Position numbers and translations under genes: made by a program | Assembly (NCBI GenBank): GCA_017304475.1 | Contig: JAFKKV010000024.1 | Coordinates: 1-64,000, forward strand | DNA length: 64,000 nt | Origin: Hyphomicrobiales bacterium | GTDB lineage: Bacteria > Pseudomonadota > Alphaproteobacteria > Rhizobiales > Phreatobacteraceae | Direction: 5' to 3' | Notes under the pieces: generated by a model | Databases searched by the model: none | Told to the model about the DNA's origin: nothing | Seen by the model: only the letters and a program-made list of their open reading frames with translations | Shown here: positions 1 to 8,965 of the stretch, one piece after another | Layout: each line of letters starts with the position of its first letter | Position numbering within the stretch: position 1 is the stretch's first letter

Positions 1-1624
1 AGAGATGCTCCAGCCATTGACGCACCGTTCGCCCCTCGGTGAAGGCCTCATGCGCGCCGAGCCGCTCGGCGAGACCGGCGAAGATCGCGTAGTCGTCGCG
101 CGCCTCGCCATAAGGCTTCGCCACCGGCTGCATGGCGACCATCAGCGGGTCGTTCGAGCTGCAGCCGATATCCTCGCGCTCCAGCGTCATGGTGCAGGGC
201 AGCACGATGTCGGCGTGGCGCGCGGTCGCGGTCCAGGCGAGTTCGTGTACCACCAGCGTATCGAGCCGGCCGAAGGCCTTGCGCAGGCGGTTCAGGTCCT
301 GATGGTGGTGGAACGGGTTGCCGCCGGCCCAATAGACCAGGCGAATATCGGGATAGGTCTTGGTCTGGCCGTTATAGCGGTATTGCGTGCCGGGGTTCAG
401 CAGCATGTCGGCGATGCGGGCGACCGGGATGAACTCGGCCACGCCGTTGCGGGCCTGCGACAGGGTCGGGCCCGGCACGGCGTTGAAGCGGCGGCCATAA
501 TAGCCGATGGCGCCGAGCGCATAGGCATAACCGCCGCCGGGCAGGCCGATCTGCCCGAGGGCTGCCGCCAGGACGGCGCCCATCCAGACCGGCTGCTCGC
601 CATGTTCGGCGCGCTGCAGCGAATGCGACACCACGATCACGGTGCGCCGGCCATGCAGGCGGCGGGCGAGCGCCCGGATGGCGTCGGCTGGCATGTCGAC
701 AATGCTGGACGCCCAGGCGGCATCCTTTGGCTGGCCATCGGTCTCGCCCAGCAGGTAGCGCTCGAAGACCGGCCAGCCCTCGGTATAACGATCGAGGAAG
801 GCGCGGTCGTGCAATCCTTCGGTCACCAGGGTGTGGACCAGCGCCAGCATCAGCGCGGTGTCGGTGCCCGGGATCGTCGGCAGCCATTCGGCGCCGGCGC
901 CTTCCGGCAGGTCGCTGCGCAGCGGGCCGGCGAGAATGAATTCGCAGCCCCGCTCCCGCGCCCGCTCCATGGCGCCACGCTCGACATGCTGGCTGATGCT
1001 GCCGCCGGCGACCATGCTGTTCTTCAGCGCCATGCCGCCAAAGGCCAGCACGATGTCGCTATGGTCGGCGATCTGGTCCCAGGAGACGTTGCGCTTGGTG
1101 ATCTCCTCATAGCCGCCGAGGATTTGCGGCAGCAGCACCGAGGACGCGCCGGAGCTGTAGCTGTTGACCGAGCGGACATAACCGCCGAGCGCGGTATTGA
1201 GAAAACGGTGGATCTGGCTCTGGGCGTGGTGGAAGCGCCCGGCGCTCGCCCAGCCATAGGAGCCACCGAACACTGCGCCGGGACCATGGTTGTCGCGGAC
1301 GCGCGCGAGTTCCGCGCCCAGGAGGTCGAGCACCGCATCCCAGGACATCGGCACGAATTCATCCCGGCCGCGCCGGCTGTCCGGACCGGGGCCGCGCTCC
1401 AGCCAGCCGCGGCGGACCATGGGCTGGGCGATGCGCGCCTTGTGACGCAGCGCTTCGGGAAAATTCTCGATCAGCTTGTTCGGGTCGGGATCCCCGGAAT
1501 AGGGCCGCACATCCAGCTTGCCGTCGCGCCAGCGCGCCGAGAAGACGCCCCAATGGGAGGTGTGCGGCGTGAAACCGGCAGCATCCGTGAGGCCTGCGCC
1601 GCCCAGATCGAGTGCATCGCTCAT
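1..1624 (-). CDS. BisC/TorA-type molybdopterin oxidoreductase, 3' end outside window
   Basis: N-terminal 541 residues of a bis-MGD molybdoenzyme of the DMSO/TMAO/biotin-sulfoxide reductase branch. The protein follows BisC closely: an HWG motif near the N-terminus, a PMVRRGWL segment, FGGSYGW, then YSSGASS, whose Ser lies where BisC-type enzymes carry the serine ligand of molybdenum, and later GQIGLPGGGYAYALG and WAGGNPFHHHQD. There is no twin-arginine signal and no N-terminal [4Fe-4S] Cys motif, so I infer a cytoplasmic S- or N-oxide reductase. An AGGAGA ribosome site sits just upstream of the ATG at 1624. The C-terminal part, roughly 200 residues, lies beyond base 1. The exact substrate is not resolvable. 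Confidence 0.88.
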   Translation of the reverse strand, partial: MSDALDLGGAGLTDAAGFTPHTSHWGVFSARWRDGKLDVRPYSGDPDPNKLIENFPEALRHKARIAQPMVRRGWLERGPGPDSRRGRDEFVPMSWDAVLDLLGAELARVRDNHGPGAVFGGSYGWASAGRFHHAQSQIHRFLNTALGGYVRSVNSYSSGASSVLLPQILGGYEEITKRNVSWDQIADHSDIVLAFGGMALKNSMVAGGSISQHVERGAMERARERGCEFILAGPLRSDLPEGAGAEWLPTIPGTDTALMLALVHTLVTEGLHDRAFLDRYTEGWPVFERYLLGETDGQPKDAAWASSIVDMPADAIRALARRLHGRRTVIVVSHSLQRAEHGEQPVWMGAVLAAALGQIGLPGGGYAYALGAIGYYGRRFNAVPGPTLSQARNGVAEFIPVARIADMLLNPGTQYRYNGQTKTYPDIRLVYWAGGNPFHHHQDLNRLRKAFGRLDTLVVHELAWTATARHADIVLPCTMTLEREDIGCSSNDPLMVAMQPVAKPYGEARDDYAIFAGLAERLGAHEAFTEGRTVRQWLEHL

Positions 1625-1961
1625 GACAGATCTCCTGGACCGGGCCCAGCATGATTTCGGGGGGGCGCCGGCGGGCGCCCGTCTCCCGCCATTGTGCAGA
1701 TTGCGGCGCGCTTGGCCACGTCGTCGACAAGGCAGCAGGGTCGCGCCCATGTAGGACCCGCTCGCAGGTTCGGGACAAATGCATCCAGCATATTGTGGCG
1801 TCCTCGCTTGCGATGAGGCGAGCCTTGCGACGACACCGAAGCGCCAAACGGCATTTGTGGGCGGCGTCGACCGGCTAACGAATGGCTTTCACCGCGCGCA
1901 ACTTACAGTTTGTTATCGTCTGCAGGGGATCCTGCCTCGACGAAGCGGCCTGGGGGTCGAC
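1625..1961. other. Intergenic region, no gene recognised
   Basis: About 340 bases between the molybdoenzyme start and a small membrane protein. It contains a short GC-rich inverted repeat (GGGCGCC/GGGCGCCC, near 1664-1681) but no frame with credible coding character. Promoters for both divergent flanking genes presumably lie here; I could not pick out a convincing one. Confidence 0.4.
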
Positions 1962-2273
1962 GTGCTCAGATTCCTAAGAAACGAACTCAGGCTCAAATTT
2001 TGGTTTCTTGGGCTCGCGGCCCTATCCTTCGTCGCGCTTCAGCTCATCGACAGCGTCAATAGCTTTACCGGCGTCGTCGCGATGCTTCTGTCGTTCCTGA
2101 TCGCCGCTTGGATCGACTATCGCGCACGCCTTGCCGAGCCCCGGCCTGGCTCATCGGACAAGTCCCGGAAATCTTATGAAGAGCGTTTCGGGCCGGGCCG
2201 GATTGAGCGCAGTTATGCGACGGTGACTGGCCTTATCCGCCGCTGCTGGGAGCGCCTCTGGCCGGCTCGCTAA
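1962..2273 (+). CDS. Small two-helix membrane protein, hypothetical
   Basis: 103-residue protein from a GTG start preceded by a G-rich stretch (TGGGGGT) about six bases upstream. It has a basic N-terminus, two hydrophobic segments (about residues 13-30 and 34-50) and a charged C-terminal half rich in Arg, Ser and Lys. I do not recognise the family. The frame stays open further upstream to 1779, but that extension looks non-coding. Its stop codon overlaps the livF stop on the other strand by four bases, a tight convergent end. Confidence 0.5.
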   Translation: MLRFLRNELRLKFWFLGLAALSFVALQLIDSVNSFTGVVAMLLSFLIAAWIDYRARLAEPRPGSSDKSRKSYEERFGPGRIERSYATVTGLIRRCWERLWPAR

Positions 2274-2983
2274 TGCCCGAGGCCGAGATAGCTCTCGGCG
2301 ATCCGCGGATCGCGCGCCAATTCCGCTGACGGTCCCTCCAGGCTGATCCGGCCGAGCTCCATCACATAGGCGCGGTCGGCGGCGTTGAGCGCGGCGCGGG
2401 CGTTCTGCTCGACCAGCAGGATGGCCACGCCGGTTGCCCTGAGGTCGGCGATGACAGTGAAGATATCGGCGACGATGCGTGGCGCCAGGCCGAGGCTCGG
2501 CTCGTCGAGCATCAGGAGCCGCGGCCGGCTCATCAGGGCCCGGCCCATGGCGAGCATCTGCCGCTCGCCGCCGGAGAGCGTCCCGGCGAGCTGGGTGCGG
2601 CGCTCCTTCAGCCGGGGAAAGCGGTCGAACACGGCGGCGAGCGTATCGGCGGATATCCGCCGGTCGACGCGGAAGCCGCCGAGCACCAGGTTGTCCTCCA
2701 CCGTCATGGTGCCGAACAGCTCGCGTTTCTCGGCGACCAGGCAAAGTCCGAGGCCGACCCGGTCCTCGGCTTCGATCGTCGCCATGTCGCGGCCATCGAA
2801 ACGGATCTTGCCGCGCGACGGCAGCAGCCCGAGCGTCGCGTTGAGCAAGGTGCTCTTGCCGGCGCCGTTGGCGCCGATGACGGTGACGATCTCGCCGGCC
2901 TGGACCCTGAGCGAGACATCGGTCACCGCCTCGACATGGCCATAGGCGACCGATAGCCGGTCGATGGTCAGGATGTCGCTCAT
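2270..2983 (-). CDS. livF: Branched-chain amino acid ABC transporter ATP-binding protein LivF
   Basis: 237-residue ABC ATPase. Walker A GANGAGKST lies near residue 40, the signature LSGGERQ near 137, and Walker B MLDEPSLGLAP near 158, followed by the H-loop region with VEQNA, which is typical of LivF. With the LivG-type ATPase it would energise uptake through LivH/LivM. The start ATG overlaps the stop of the upstream livM-livG gene (ATGA), so translational coupling is likely. Substrate specificity within the HAAT family (leucine/valine, amides, urea, aromatic acids) cannot be read from the ATPase. Confidence 0.93.
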   Translation of the reverse strand: MSDILTIDRLSVAYGHVEAVTDVSLRVQAGEIVTVIGANGAGKSTLLNATLGLLPSRGKIRFDGRDMATIEAEDRVGLGLCLVAEKRELFGTMTVEDNLVLGGFRVDRRISADTLAAVFDRFPRLKERRTQLAGTLSGGERQMLAMGRALMSRPRLLMLDEPSLGLAPRIVADIFTVIADLRATGVAILLVEQNARAALNAADRAYVMELGRISLEGPSAELARDPRIAESYLGLGH

Positions 2984-4740
2984 TCCGGCGCCCCGAGATA
3001 GGCCGCGAGCACGGCCGGGTTCTGCTTGATCGCGGCCGGCGGCCCTTCGGCGATCTTGGTACCGAAATCGAGCACCACGATATGGTCGGTCAGGTTCATG
3101 ACGAAGCCCATGTCGTGTTCGACCAGCAGCACCGAGACGCCCTGGCTGCGCAGGTGCCGGAGCAGTTCGGACAGCGCCGCCTTTTCGAGATGGCGCAGGC
3201 CCGCCGCCGGCTCGTCGAGCAGCAGGAGATCCGGATCGAGGCAGAGCGCGCGGGCGATCTCGACGATGCGCTGCTGGCCGAGCGCCAGCGAGCCGGCGGG
3301 CTTGTGCATGTGTTCGGCGAGGCCGACCCGGGCGATCTGGCGCGCCGCTTCGGCGATCAGCCGTTTCTCCTCCGCGCGGTCGAGCCGCAGCAGGCCCTGG
3401 ATGAAGCCGGCCTTGCCGCGCAGATGGGCGCCGAGCGCGACATTGTCGAGCACCGACATGTCGGGCAGCAACTTCACATGCTGGAAGCTGCGGGCGATGC
3501 CGAGCCCGGCGATCGTCTGCGGCCGCTGGCCGCCGATCGGCTGGCCGGCGAAGGTGACGTCGCCGGCGGTGATGTCGAGCACACCGGTGATCAGGTTGAA
3601 GGTGGTGCTCTTGCCCGCGCCGTTCGGCCCGATCAGCGCGACGATCTCGCCGCGCTTGACCTGGAAAGACACGTCGTTGACTGCGACCAGGCCGCCGAAG
3701 GTCTTGCGCGCCTCGGCCACCGCCAGAAGCGGCTGGGTCGCGGCCTTGGCGCGCGCGGCCAGCGGCGCGGCGTCTCGGTCGACCGCGGGCGGAGGCGGCT
3801 CGGGAAACAGCGCGACGATGCGCGGCCACAGGCCCTCGCGCGCGAATTGCAGGATGGCGACCAGCAGCACGCCGAACACGATGGTCTCATATTGCGCCGA
3901 CGTGCCGAACAGGAAAGGCACGACGCGCTGCAACGCATCCTTCAGCAGGATGACGAGGGAGGCGCCGACAAGAGCCCCCCAGACCTGGCCGGCGCCGCCG
4001 ACCACCGCCATGAACAGATATTCGATGCCGGCATTGACCCCGAAGGGGGTGGGGTTCACCGCCCGCTGGACATGCGCGTAGAGCCAGCCGGACAGGCCGG
4101 CGAGCAGCGCCGCATAAACGAAGACCAGCAGCTTGACCCGGGCCGGCTCGATGCCGAAGGCCTCCGCCGCGACCCGGCCGCCGCGCAGGGCGCGGATCGC
4201 CCGGCCGGTGCGCGAATCCAGCAGGTTGGTGGTGGCGATGGCCGCCAGCACGACAAAGCCCCAGATGACGTAATAGACCGCCTGCGGCTCGATCAGCGAC
4301 CAGCCGAAGATCGACAGAGGCGGCACGCCCGAGACGCCGTCATGGCGGCCGAGCAGCTCGATCTTGCCGAACAGGTAATAGAGTGAAATGCCCCAGGCGA
4401 TGGTGCCGAGCGGCAGAAAATGGCCGGACAGGCGCACCGTGACGAGGCCGAGCACGACGGCGGCGAGCCCGGTGACGGCGAGCGCCGCCGGCAGGGTGGC
4501 CCAGGGATCGAAGCCGAAGCGGGTGGTCAAAACGGCCGAGGTATAGGCGCCGAAGCCGCAAAAAGCGGCTTGGCCGAACGAGGTCAGCCCGCCGACGCCG
4601 GTCAGCAGCACCAGGCCCATGGCGACGAGCGCGGCCAGCCCGATATTGTCGAGCAGCGTGATCCAGAACACCGACAGTCCCGGGATGAGCGGGATCACCG
4701 CCAGGATCGCGACGAAGATGATCAGACCGAAGCGGCGCAT
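2980..4740 (-). CDS. Fused ABC transporter permease-ATPase (LivM-LivG)
   Basis: 586 residues combining two normally separate subunits. Residues 1 to about 310 are a LivM-type permease with many hydrophobic helices and the family pattern LTGVGGLTSFGQAAF; after a Pro-rich linker near 315-325 (PEPPPPAV), residues about 340-586 are a LivG-type ATPase with Walker A GPNGAGKST, signature LALGQQR, Walker B LLLLDEPAAGL and a VEHDM H-loop. The reading frame is continuous with no stop between domains. It sits three bases after livH and overlaps livF by four bases. LivM-LivG fusions occur in some proteobacterial HAAT systems; the fusion here is directly visible. Confidence 0.92.
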   Translation of the reverse strand: MRRFGLIIFVAILAVIPLIPGLSVFWITLLDNIGLAALVAMGLVLLTGVGGLTSFGQAAFCGFGAYTSAVLTTRFGFDPWATLPAALAVTGLAAVVLGLVTVRLSGHFLPLGTIAWGISLYYLFGKIELLGRHDGVSGVPPLSIFGWSLIEPQAVYYVIWGFVVLAAIATTNLLDSRTGRAIRALRGGRVAAEAFGIEPARVKLLVFVYAALLAGLSGWLYAHVQRAVNPTPFGVNAGIEYLFMAVVGGAGQVWGALVGASLVILLKDALQRVVPFLFGTSAQYETIVFGVLLVAILQFAREGLWPRIVALFPEPPPPAVDRDAAPLAARAKAATQPLLAVAEARKTFGGLVAVNDVSFQVKRGEIVALIGPNGAGKSTTFNLITGVLDITAGDVTFAGQPIGGQRPQTIAGLGIARSFQHVKLLPDMSVLDNVALGAHLRGKAGFIQGLLRLDRAEEKRLIAEAARQIARVGLAEHMHKPAGSLALGQQRIVEIARALCLDPDLLLLDEPAAGLRHLEKAALSELLRHLRSQGVSVLLVEHDMGFVMNLTDHIVVLDFGTKIAEGPPAAIKQNPAVLAAYLGAPE

Positions 4741-4743
4741 CGC

Positions 4744-5781
4744 CTAATCCTCCTCGTCGGCATGGGGATTGGCGAATGAGCGCCAGATCAGCACCGGCAG
4801 GATCAGCGTGAACACGATGATCTCTTTCATGTCGCTGGCCAGGAACGAGGCGAGCGCCTCGACCACGCCGACGACGATGGCCGCCGCCGCGGTCAGGGGA
4901 TAGCTGACCAGGCCGCCGATGATCGCCGCGACGAAGCCCTTCAGGCCGATCAGGAAGCCGGTGTCGTAATAGAGCGTGGTCATCGGCACGACGAGAATGC
5001 CGGAGACGGCGCCGATGACCGCGGCCAGCAGGAAAGCCAGCCGGCCGGACAGGCTGAGGCGGATGCCGACCAGGCGCGCGCCGACGCGGTTGATGGCGGT
5101 GGCGCGCAGAGCCTTGCCGGTCAGCGTCCGGCCGAAGAACAGGTAGAGCGCGACGATCAGCAGGCTGGTGACGGCGTAGATGCCGAGGCTCTGGCCGGTC
5201 GCCACGATCGGCCCGAGCGGCACCACGGCGCTGGAAATCGGCGGTGCGCGCAGGCCTTCGGCGCCGAAGAAGACCAGGCCGAGGCCGGTCATGGCGAGAT
5301 GCACGCCGACCGCGGTGATAAGCAGCACCAGCACCGAGGAGGCGGCGATCGGCTGAAAGGCGACGCGGTAGAGATAGGGTCCGATCGGCGCGATGATGGC
5401 GATGGTCAGCGCCACATTGACCGCCGTGCCGGCCTGGGCCGCCACGGCGAGCTTGGTCAGGCCGAGGATCGCCAGCGGCAAGGCGAGCTTGAACAGGGCT
5501 TCGCGGCCGATGCGGGCAAGGTCGAGCGCCTTGCGCTGCGCGACCATTTCGACCAGGAAGGCGGCAATGCCGAAGACCACCACCATGAAGGCCGTGCCGG
5601 GCATTTTGCCGGCTTCGAGCAGCGCGAAGGTCATGCCGCCATAGGCGACGAACTCGCCTTGCGGTACCAGGATGACCCGCGTCACCGCGAAGACGAGGAC
5701 CAGGGCCAAGCCCAGCAGCGCATAGATCGCGCCGTTGGTGATGCCGTCCTGCAGGAGGAAGAGGAAGATCGTCGTGTCCAT
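4744..5781 (-). CDS. livH: Branched-chain amino acid ABC transporter permease LivH
   Basis: 345-residue inner-membrane permease of the LivH family, first gene of the operon livH-livMG-livF. The N-terminus shows the family pattern GAIYALLGLALVLVF and VPQGEFVAYGG; the C-terminal half carries GLKGFVAAIIGG and an EALASF segment. It is longer than a typical LivH of about 290-300 residues because of extra hydrophobic sequence around residues 75-150. No periplasmic binding-protein gene lies beside the operon in this window, so the substrate receptor must be encoded elsewhere or be shared. Confidence 0.92.
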   Translation of the reverse strand: MDTTIFLFLLQDGITNGAIYALLGLALVLVFAVTRVILVPQGEFVAYGGMTFALLEAGKMPGTAFMVVVFGIAAFLVEMVAQRKALDLARIGREALFKLALPLAILGLTKLAVAAQAGTAVNVALTIAIIAPIGPYLYRVAFQPIAASSVLVLLITAVGVHLAMTGLGLVFFGAEGLRAPPISSAVVPLGPIVATGQSLGIYAVTSLLIVALYLFFGRTLTGKALRATAINRVGARLVGIRLSLSGRLAFLLAAVIGAVSGILVVPMTTLYYDTGFLIGLKGFVAAIIGGLVSYPLTAAAAIVVGVVEALASFLASDMKEIIVFTLILPVLIWRSFANPHADEED

Positions 5782-5926
5782 GGCTCACGACAGTCCCGTG
5801 AAAAGGGCCAGGACATGCCCCGCCGTGCCGGTCATGGCGCCGGATCGACCGGATATGGCTCCGGGTCGATGCTTGGCGCTGGCGCATCGATGATGCGTCG
5901 GCATGTCCCCTCCCATGGTATCTTTC

Positions 5927-5950
5927 TTATAAATTCGATATAGTCTATAA
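5927..5950. promoter_or_regulatory. AT-rich imperfect palindrome between livH and marR
   Basis: TTATA at 5927-5931 and TATAA at 5946-5950 are inverted around a 14-base centre with partial internal symmetry, in a strikingly AT-rich island (about 5920-5955) inside GC-rich DNA. It lies in the divergent promoter between the liv operon and the MarR regulator, where a MarR dimer would be expected to bind. Assignment as operator is inference. Confidence 0.35.
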
Positions 5951-6020
5951 CTATTCAGCTCGCAAACGAATTCGACCAATCGCCTCTTGGGAGGCATCGC
6001 AACCGGGACGACCGACAGGC

Positions 6021-6530
6021 ATGGACAAGGTACGGCGAGCCAAGGCGGCGACTGGGGCGGGACCGGATGACGAGGCGCCCGAAGCGGAGCTCGCGGCGCC
6101 GGCGGAGGCGGCCCGGCTCGACATGGGGCCCTTGTCGGGCCTGGTCGGTTATGTCCTGCGCCGCGCGCAGCTGTCGGTCTTCGAGGATTTCATCAAGTGC
6201 TTCGAGCCGCTCGGCCTCAGGCCGGCGCAATTCAGCGCGCTGGTGCTGATCGACGCCAATCCCGGCCGCAGCCAGCGCGAGATCGCCGCCGCGCTCGGCA
6301 TCCAGCGGCCGAACTTCGTCGCCATGATGGACCAGTTCGAGCGGCGCGGGCTGGCGCGCCGGCTGCGCTCCGACACCGACCGGCGCACCCATGCGCTGGT
6401 GCTGACCGAGGCCGGCAAGCGGCTGCTGGGCGAAGCCTTCGAGGTGGTGGCGGTTCACGAGCAGCGGGTGACCTCCCGCCTGGGCGCGAAAGGCCGCGAT
6501 GCCCTGCTGAATCTGCTGGCCCGTCTTTGA
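6021..6530 (+). CDS. MarR-family transcriptional regulator
   Basis: 169-residue MarR-type winged-helix protein. An Ala/Glu-rich N-terminal extension of about 45 residues precedes the core. The recognition region reads SQREIAAALGIQRPNFVAMMDQFERRGLARR, here only described: helix-turn-helix about residues 92-120, then the wing motif SDTDRRTHAL near 122-131. It is divergent from livH across a 239-base gap with an AT-rich palindrome, so the simplest reading is local control of the transporter and itself. The ligand is unknown. Confidence 0.88.
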   Translation: MDKVRRAKAATGAGPDDEAPEAELAAPAEAARLDMGPLSGLVGYVLRRAQLSVFEDFIKCFEPLGLRPAQFSALVLIDANPGRSQREIAAALGIQRPNFVAMMDQFERRGLARRLRSDTDRRTHALVLTEAGKRLLGEAFEVVAVHEQRVTSRLGAKGRDALLNLLARL

Positions 6531-6651
6531 CCGGCCGGCCCCGCGACCGTTGACCCCCGCGCCGCGGACGCTTAACTCAGGCGCAACAGTCCCTTGTTCC
6601 GCGCGGCGACGCCCCTGTCGCCGCCGCCGACCCAATCCAGACGACACGTCC

Positions 6652-7170
6652 ATGGCCATTCGCGACATCATTTCCATTCCCGACCCGCGGCTCCGGCTCG
6701 TCAGCGAGCCGGTCGAGCGCATCGACGACGAGATCAGGACGCTCGCCGCCGACATGCTCGACACCATGTACGAGGCACCCGGCATCGGGCTCGCGGCGAT
6801 CCAGATCGCCGTGCCGAAACGGCTGTTCACCATCGACCTCGCCCGCAAGGACGAGGAGAAGAAGCCGATGGTGCTGATCAATCCCGAGATCACCTTCACC
6901 TCCGAGGACATGGCCGTCTACGAGGAGGGCTGCCTCTCCATCCCCGAATATTACGAGGAGGTGGAGCGCCCGGCGCGCTGCGGCGTGCGCTATCTCGACC
7001 TCGAGGGGCGCACCGTCGAGATGATGTGCGAGGGCCTGCTGGCGACCTGCATCCAGCACGAATTCGACCATTTGAACGGCGTCCTGTTCATCGACTATCT
7101 GTCGCGCCTGAAGCGCGACCGGGTGGTCAAGAAGTTCACCAAGGCCGCCAAGCGCGAGGCCATCGGGTGA
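6652..7170 (+). CDS. def: Peptide deformylase
   Basis: 172-residue PDF that removes the formyl group from nascent N-terminal fMet. All three conserved boxes are present: GIGLAAIQ (motif 1), EEGCLSIP with the metal-binding Cys (motif 2), and QHEFDHLNG with the catalytic Glu and two metal His residues (motif 3). The start ATG at 6652 gives the usual MAIRDI-type N-terminus; the frame is open further upstream but has no PDF sequence there. The stop overlaps the fmt start codon by three bases, the classic def-fmt pair that adds and removes the formyl group. Confidence 0.96.
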   Translation: MAIRDIISIPDPRLRLVSEPVERIDDEIRTLAADMLDTMYEAPGIGLAAIQIAVPKRLFTIDLARKDEEKKPMVLINPEITFTSEDMAVYEEGCLSIPEYYEEVERPARCGVRYLDLEGRTVEMMCEGLLATCIQHEFDHLNGVLFIDYLSRLKRDRVVKKFTKAAKREAIG

Positions 7171-8099
7171 GCCTGCGCGTCGTCTTCATGGGCACCCCGG
7201 ATTTCGCGGTGCCGACATTGTCCGAGATCATCGGCCAGGGCCATGAACTGGTCGCGGTCTATAGCCGGGCGCCGAAGCCGGCCGGGCGGGGCCTCGAAGA
7301 GACGAAGACGCCGGTCCATGCTCTCGCCGATCGCTTCGGCATTCCCGTATTCACGCCGAAGACCCTGCGGGATCCGGCGGCGCAGGCCGATTTCGCAAGC
7401 CTCGGCGCCGATGTCGCGGTGGTCGTCGCCTATGGCCTGATCCTGCCTGCGGCCGTGCTGGAGGCGCCGGCGCTCGGCTGCCTCAACCTGCACGGCTCGC
7501 TGCTCCCGCGCTGGCGTGGCGCCGCGCCGATCCAGCGCGCCGTCATGGCGGGCGACGCCGAGACCGGCGTCATGGTGATGAAGATGGACGAGGGGCTCGA
7601 TACCGGCCCGGTCGCCATGGTCGAGAAGATCGCGATTTCGCCCGACATGACCGCCCAGGACCTGCACGACCGGATGAGCGGGCTCGGCGCCGACCTCATG
7701 GTCAGGGCGCTTGCCGCGCTCGACCGCGGTTCGCTCAATTTCGTGGCGCAGGCGGCCGAGGGCGTCACCTATGCCGCCAAGATCGACAAGGCCGAGGCGC
7801 GCATCGACTGGTCCAGGCCCGCGGACGAGGTGCACAACAAGGTGCGCGGCCTGTCGCCTTTCCCCGGCGCCTGGTTCGAGGCCGATCTCGGCAAGGGCCG
7901 CGAGCGGGTCAAGGTGCTGCGCGCGGCCCGTGCCGAAGGCGCCGGCGCGCCCGGCGCGGTCATCGACGATCAGCTGACCATTGCCTGCGGGGCCGGTGCG
8001 ATCCGCCTTCTGGAGGTCCAGCGCGCCGGGGCCAAGGCGATGCGGGCCGATGATTTCCTGCGTGGTGCCAAGCTCGACGCCGGCGCCCGGCTCGGCTGA
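7167..8099 (+). CDS. fmt: Methionyl-tRNA formyltransferase
   Basis: 310-residue enzyme transferring formyl from 10-formyl-THF to Met-tRNAfMet. The protein begins MSLRVVFMGTPDFAVP from a GTG codon inside the def stop (GTGA overlap). The formyltransferase core carries the family LHGSLLPRWRGAAPIQ motif (about residues 108-123) with the catalytic Asn in the preceding CLNLHGS. The C-terminal OB-like tRNA-binding domain occupies about residues 205-310. It overlaps truA by one base (TGATG), so def, fmt and truA are probably cotranscribed and coupled. Confidence 0.96.
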   Translation: MSLRVVFMGTPDFAVPTLSEIIGQGHELVAVYSRAPKPAGRGLEETKTPVHALADRFGIPVFTPKTLRDPAAQADFASLGADVAVVVAYGLILPAAVLEAPALGCLNLHGSLLPRWRGAAPIQRAVMAGDAETGVMVMKMDEGLDTGPVAMVEKIAISPDMTAQDLHDRMSGLGADLMVRALAALDRGSLNFVAQAAEGVTYAAKIDKAEARIDWSRPADEVHNKVRGLSPFPGAWFEADLGKGRERVKVLRAARAEGAGAPGAVIDDQLTIACGAGAIRLLEVQRAGAKAMRADDFLRGAKLDAGARLG

Positions 8100-8896
8100 T
8101 GGCCCGCTACAAGCTCACCATCGAATATGACGGTGGCCCCTATATCGGCTGGCAGATCCAGGGCGCGAGCTTCGGCCGTTCGGTCCAGGGCGCCCTGGTC
8201 GAGGCGGTCGCCGCCTTTTGCGGCGAGGACGTCAAGGTCAACGGCGCCGGCCGCACCGATACCGGCGTCCATGCGCTCGGCCAGGTCGCCCATATCGACC
8301 TTGCCCGCGACTGGCCGAGCCGCGTCGTACGCGATGCCATCAACCGCTTCCTCAAGGACGACGCCATCGCAGTGATCGCCGCCGAGAAGATGCCGGACGA
8401 TTTCGACGCGCGTTTCTCGGCGATCCGCCGGCATTATCTCTACCGCATCGTCGACCGTCGGCCGCGCCTGACGCTCGATGCCAGGCGCGCCTGGTGGTCG
8501 CCGCGCCGGCTGGACGTCGCGGCCATGCAAGCGGCCGCCGACCGGCTGATCGGCCGGCACGACTTCACCACCTTCCGCGCCACCGAATGCCAGGCGAAAT
8601 CGCCGGTGAAGAATCTCGACCGGTTCGATGTCGTGCGCACGTCCGAGGGCATTGCCTGCACCCTGTCGGCGCGCTCCTTCCTGCACAACCAGGTCCGCTC
8701 CATGGTCGGCACGGTGAAGCTGGTCGGCGAAGGCTATTGGACGCCCGACGACGTCACCAAGGCCCTGGAAGCCCGAGACCGCAGGGCCTGCGGCACGGTC
8801 GGGCCGTCCCACGCGCTCTACCTGACCAAGGTCGATTATCCCGACAGCTGGATAGCGCTGCCGGAGCGGCCGGATGCCGATCAGGCGGCGAAATAG
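8099..8896 (+). CDS. truA: tRNA pseudouridine(38-40) synthase TruA
   Basis: 265-residue pseudouridine synthase modifying positions 38-40 of the tRNA anticodon arm. The catalytic Asp lies in the family motif GRTDTGVHALGQVAH (about residues 50-64). Other TruA features are HYLYRI near residue 111, FTTFRATEC near 157-165 and FLHNQVRSMVG near 197-207. The start ATG shares its A with the fmt stop. It ends the def-fmt-truA group and is followed by a non-coding region carrying inverted repeats. Confidence 0.95.
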   Translation: MARYKLTIEYDGGPYIGWQIQGASFGRSVQGALVEAVAAFCGEDVKVNGAGRTDTGVHALGQVAHIDLARDWPSRVVRDAINRFLKDDAIAVIAAEKMPDDFDARFSAIRRHYLYRIVDRRPRLTLDARRAWWSPRRLDVAAMQAAADRLIGRHDFTTFRATECQAKSPVKNLDRFDVVRTSEGIACTLSARSFLHNQVRSMVGTVKLVGEGYWTPDDVTKALEARDRRACGTVGPSHALYLTKVDYPDSWIALPERPDADQAAK

Positions 8897-8965
8897 CAGT
8901 CGCTGAAACCGGACGGTGAGGCACCGCTCCTGAAGCCTCGGATCAAAGTCCCGCAGCTCGGTCAG

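Noticed and set aside
5..1654. 549-codon open frame on the plus strand across the molybdoenzyme
   Set aside because: It is the antisense shadow of a GC-rich gene; its translation is Arg/Gly/Ala-rich without any domain, while the minus strand encodes a clear BisC-type protein.
2270..3829. Apparent 519-codon minus-strand protein that ends as LivF
   Set aside because: Only the last 237 codons encode LivF. The first part is an out-of-frame reading of the LivG domain, so this is not an extra ATPase fusion.
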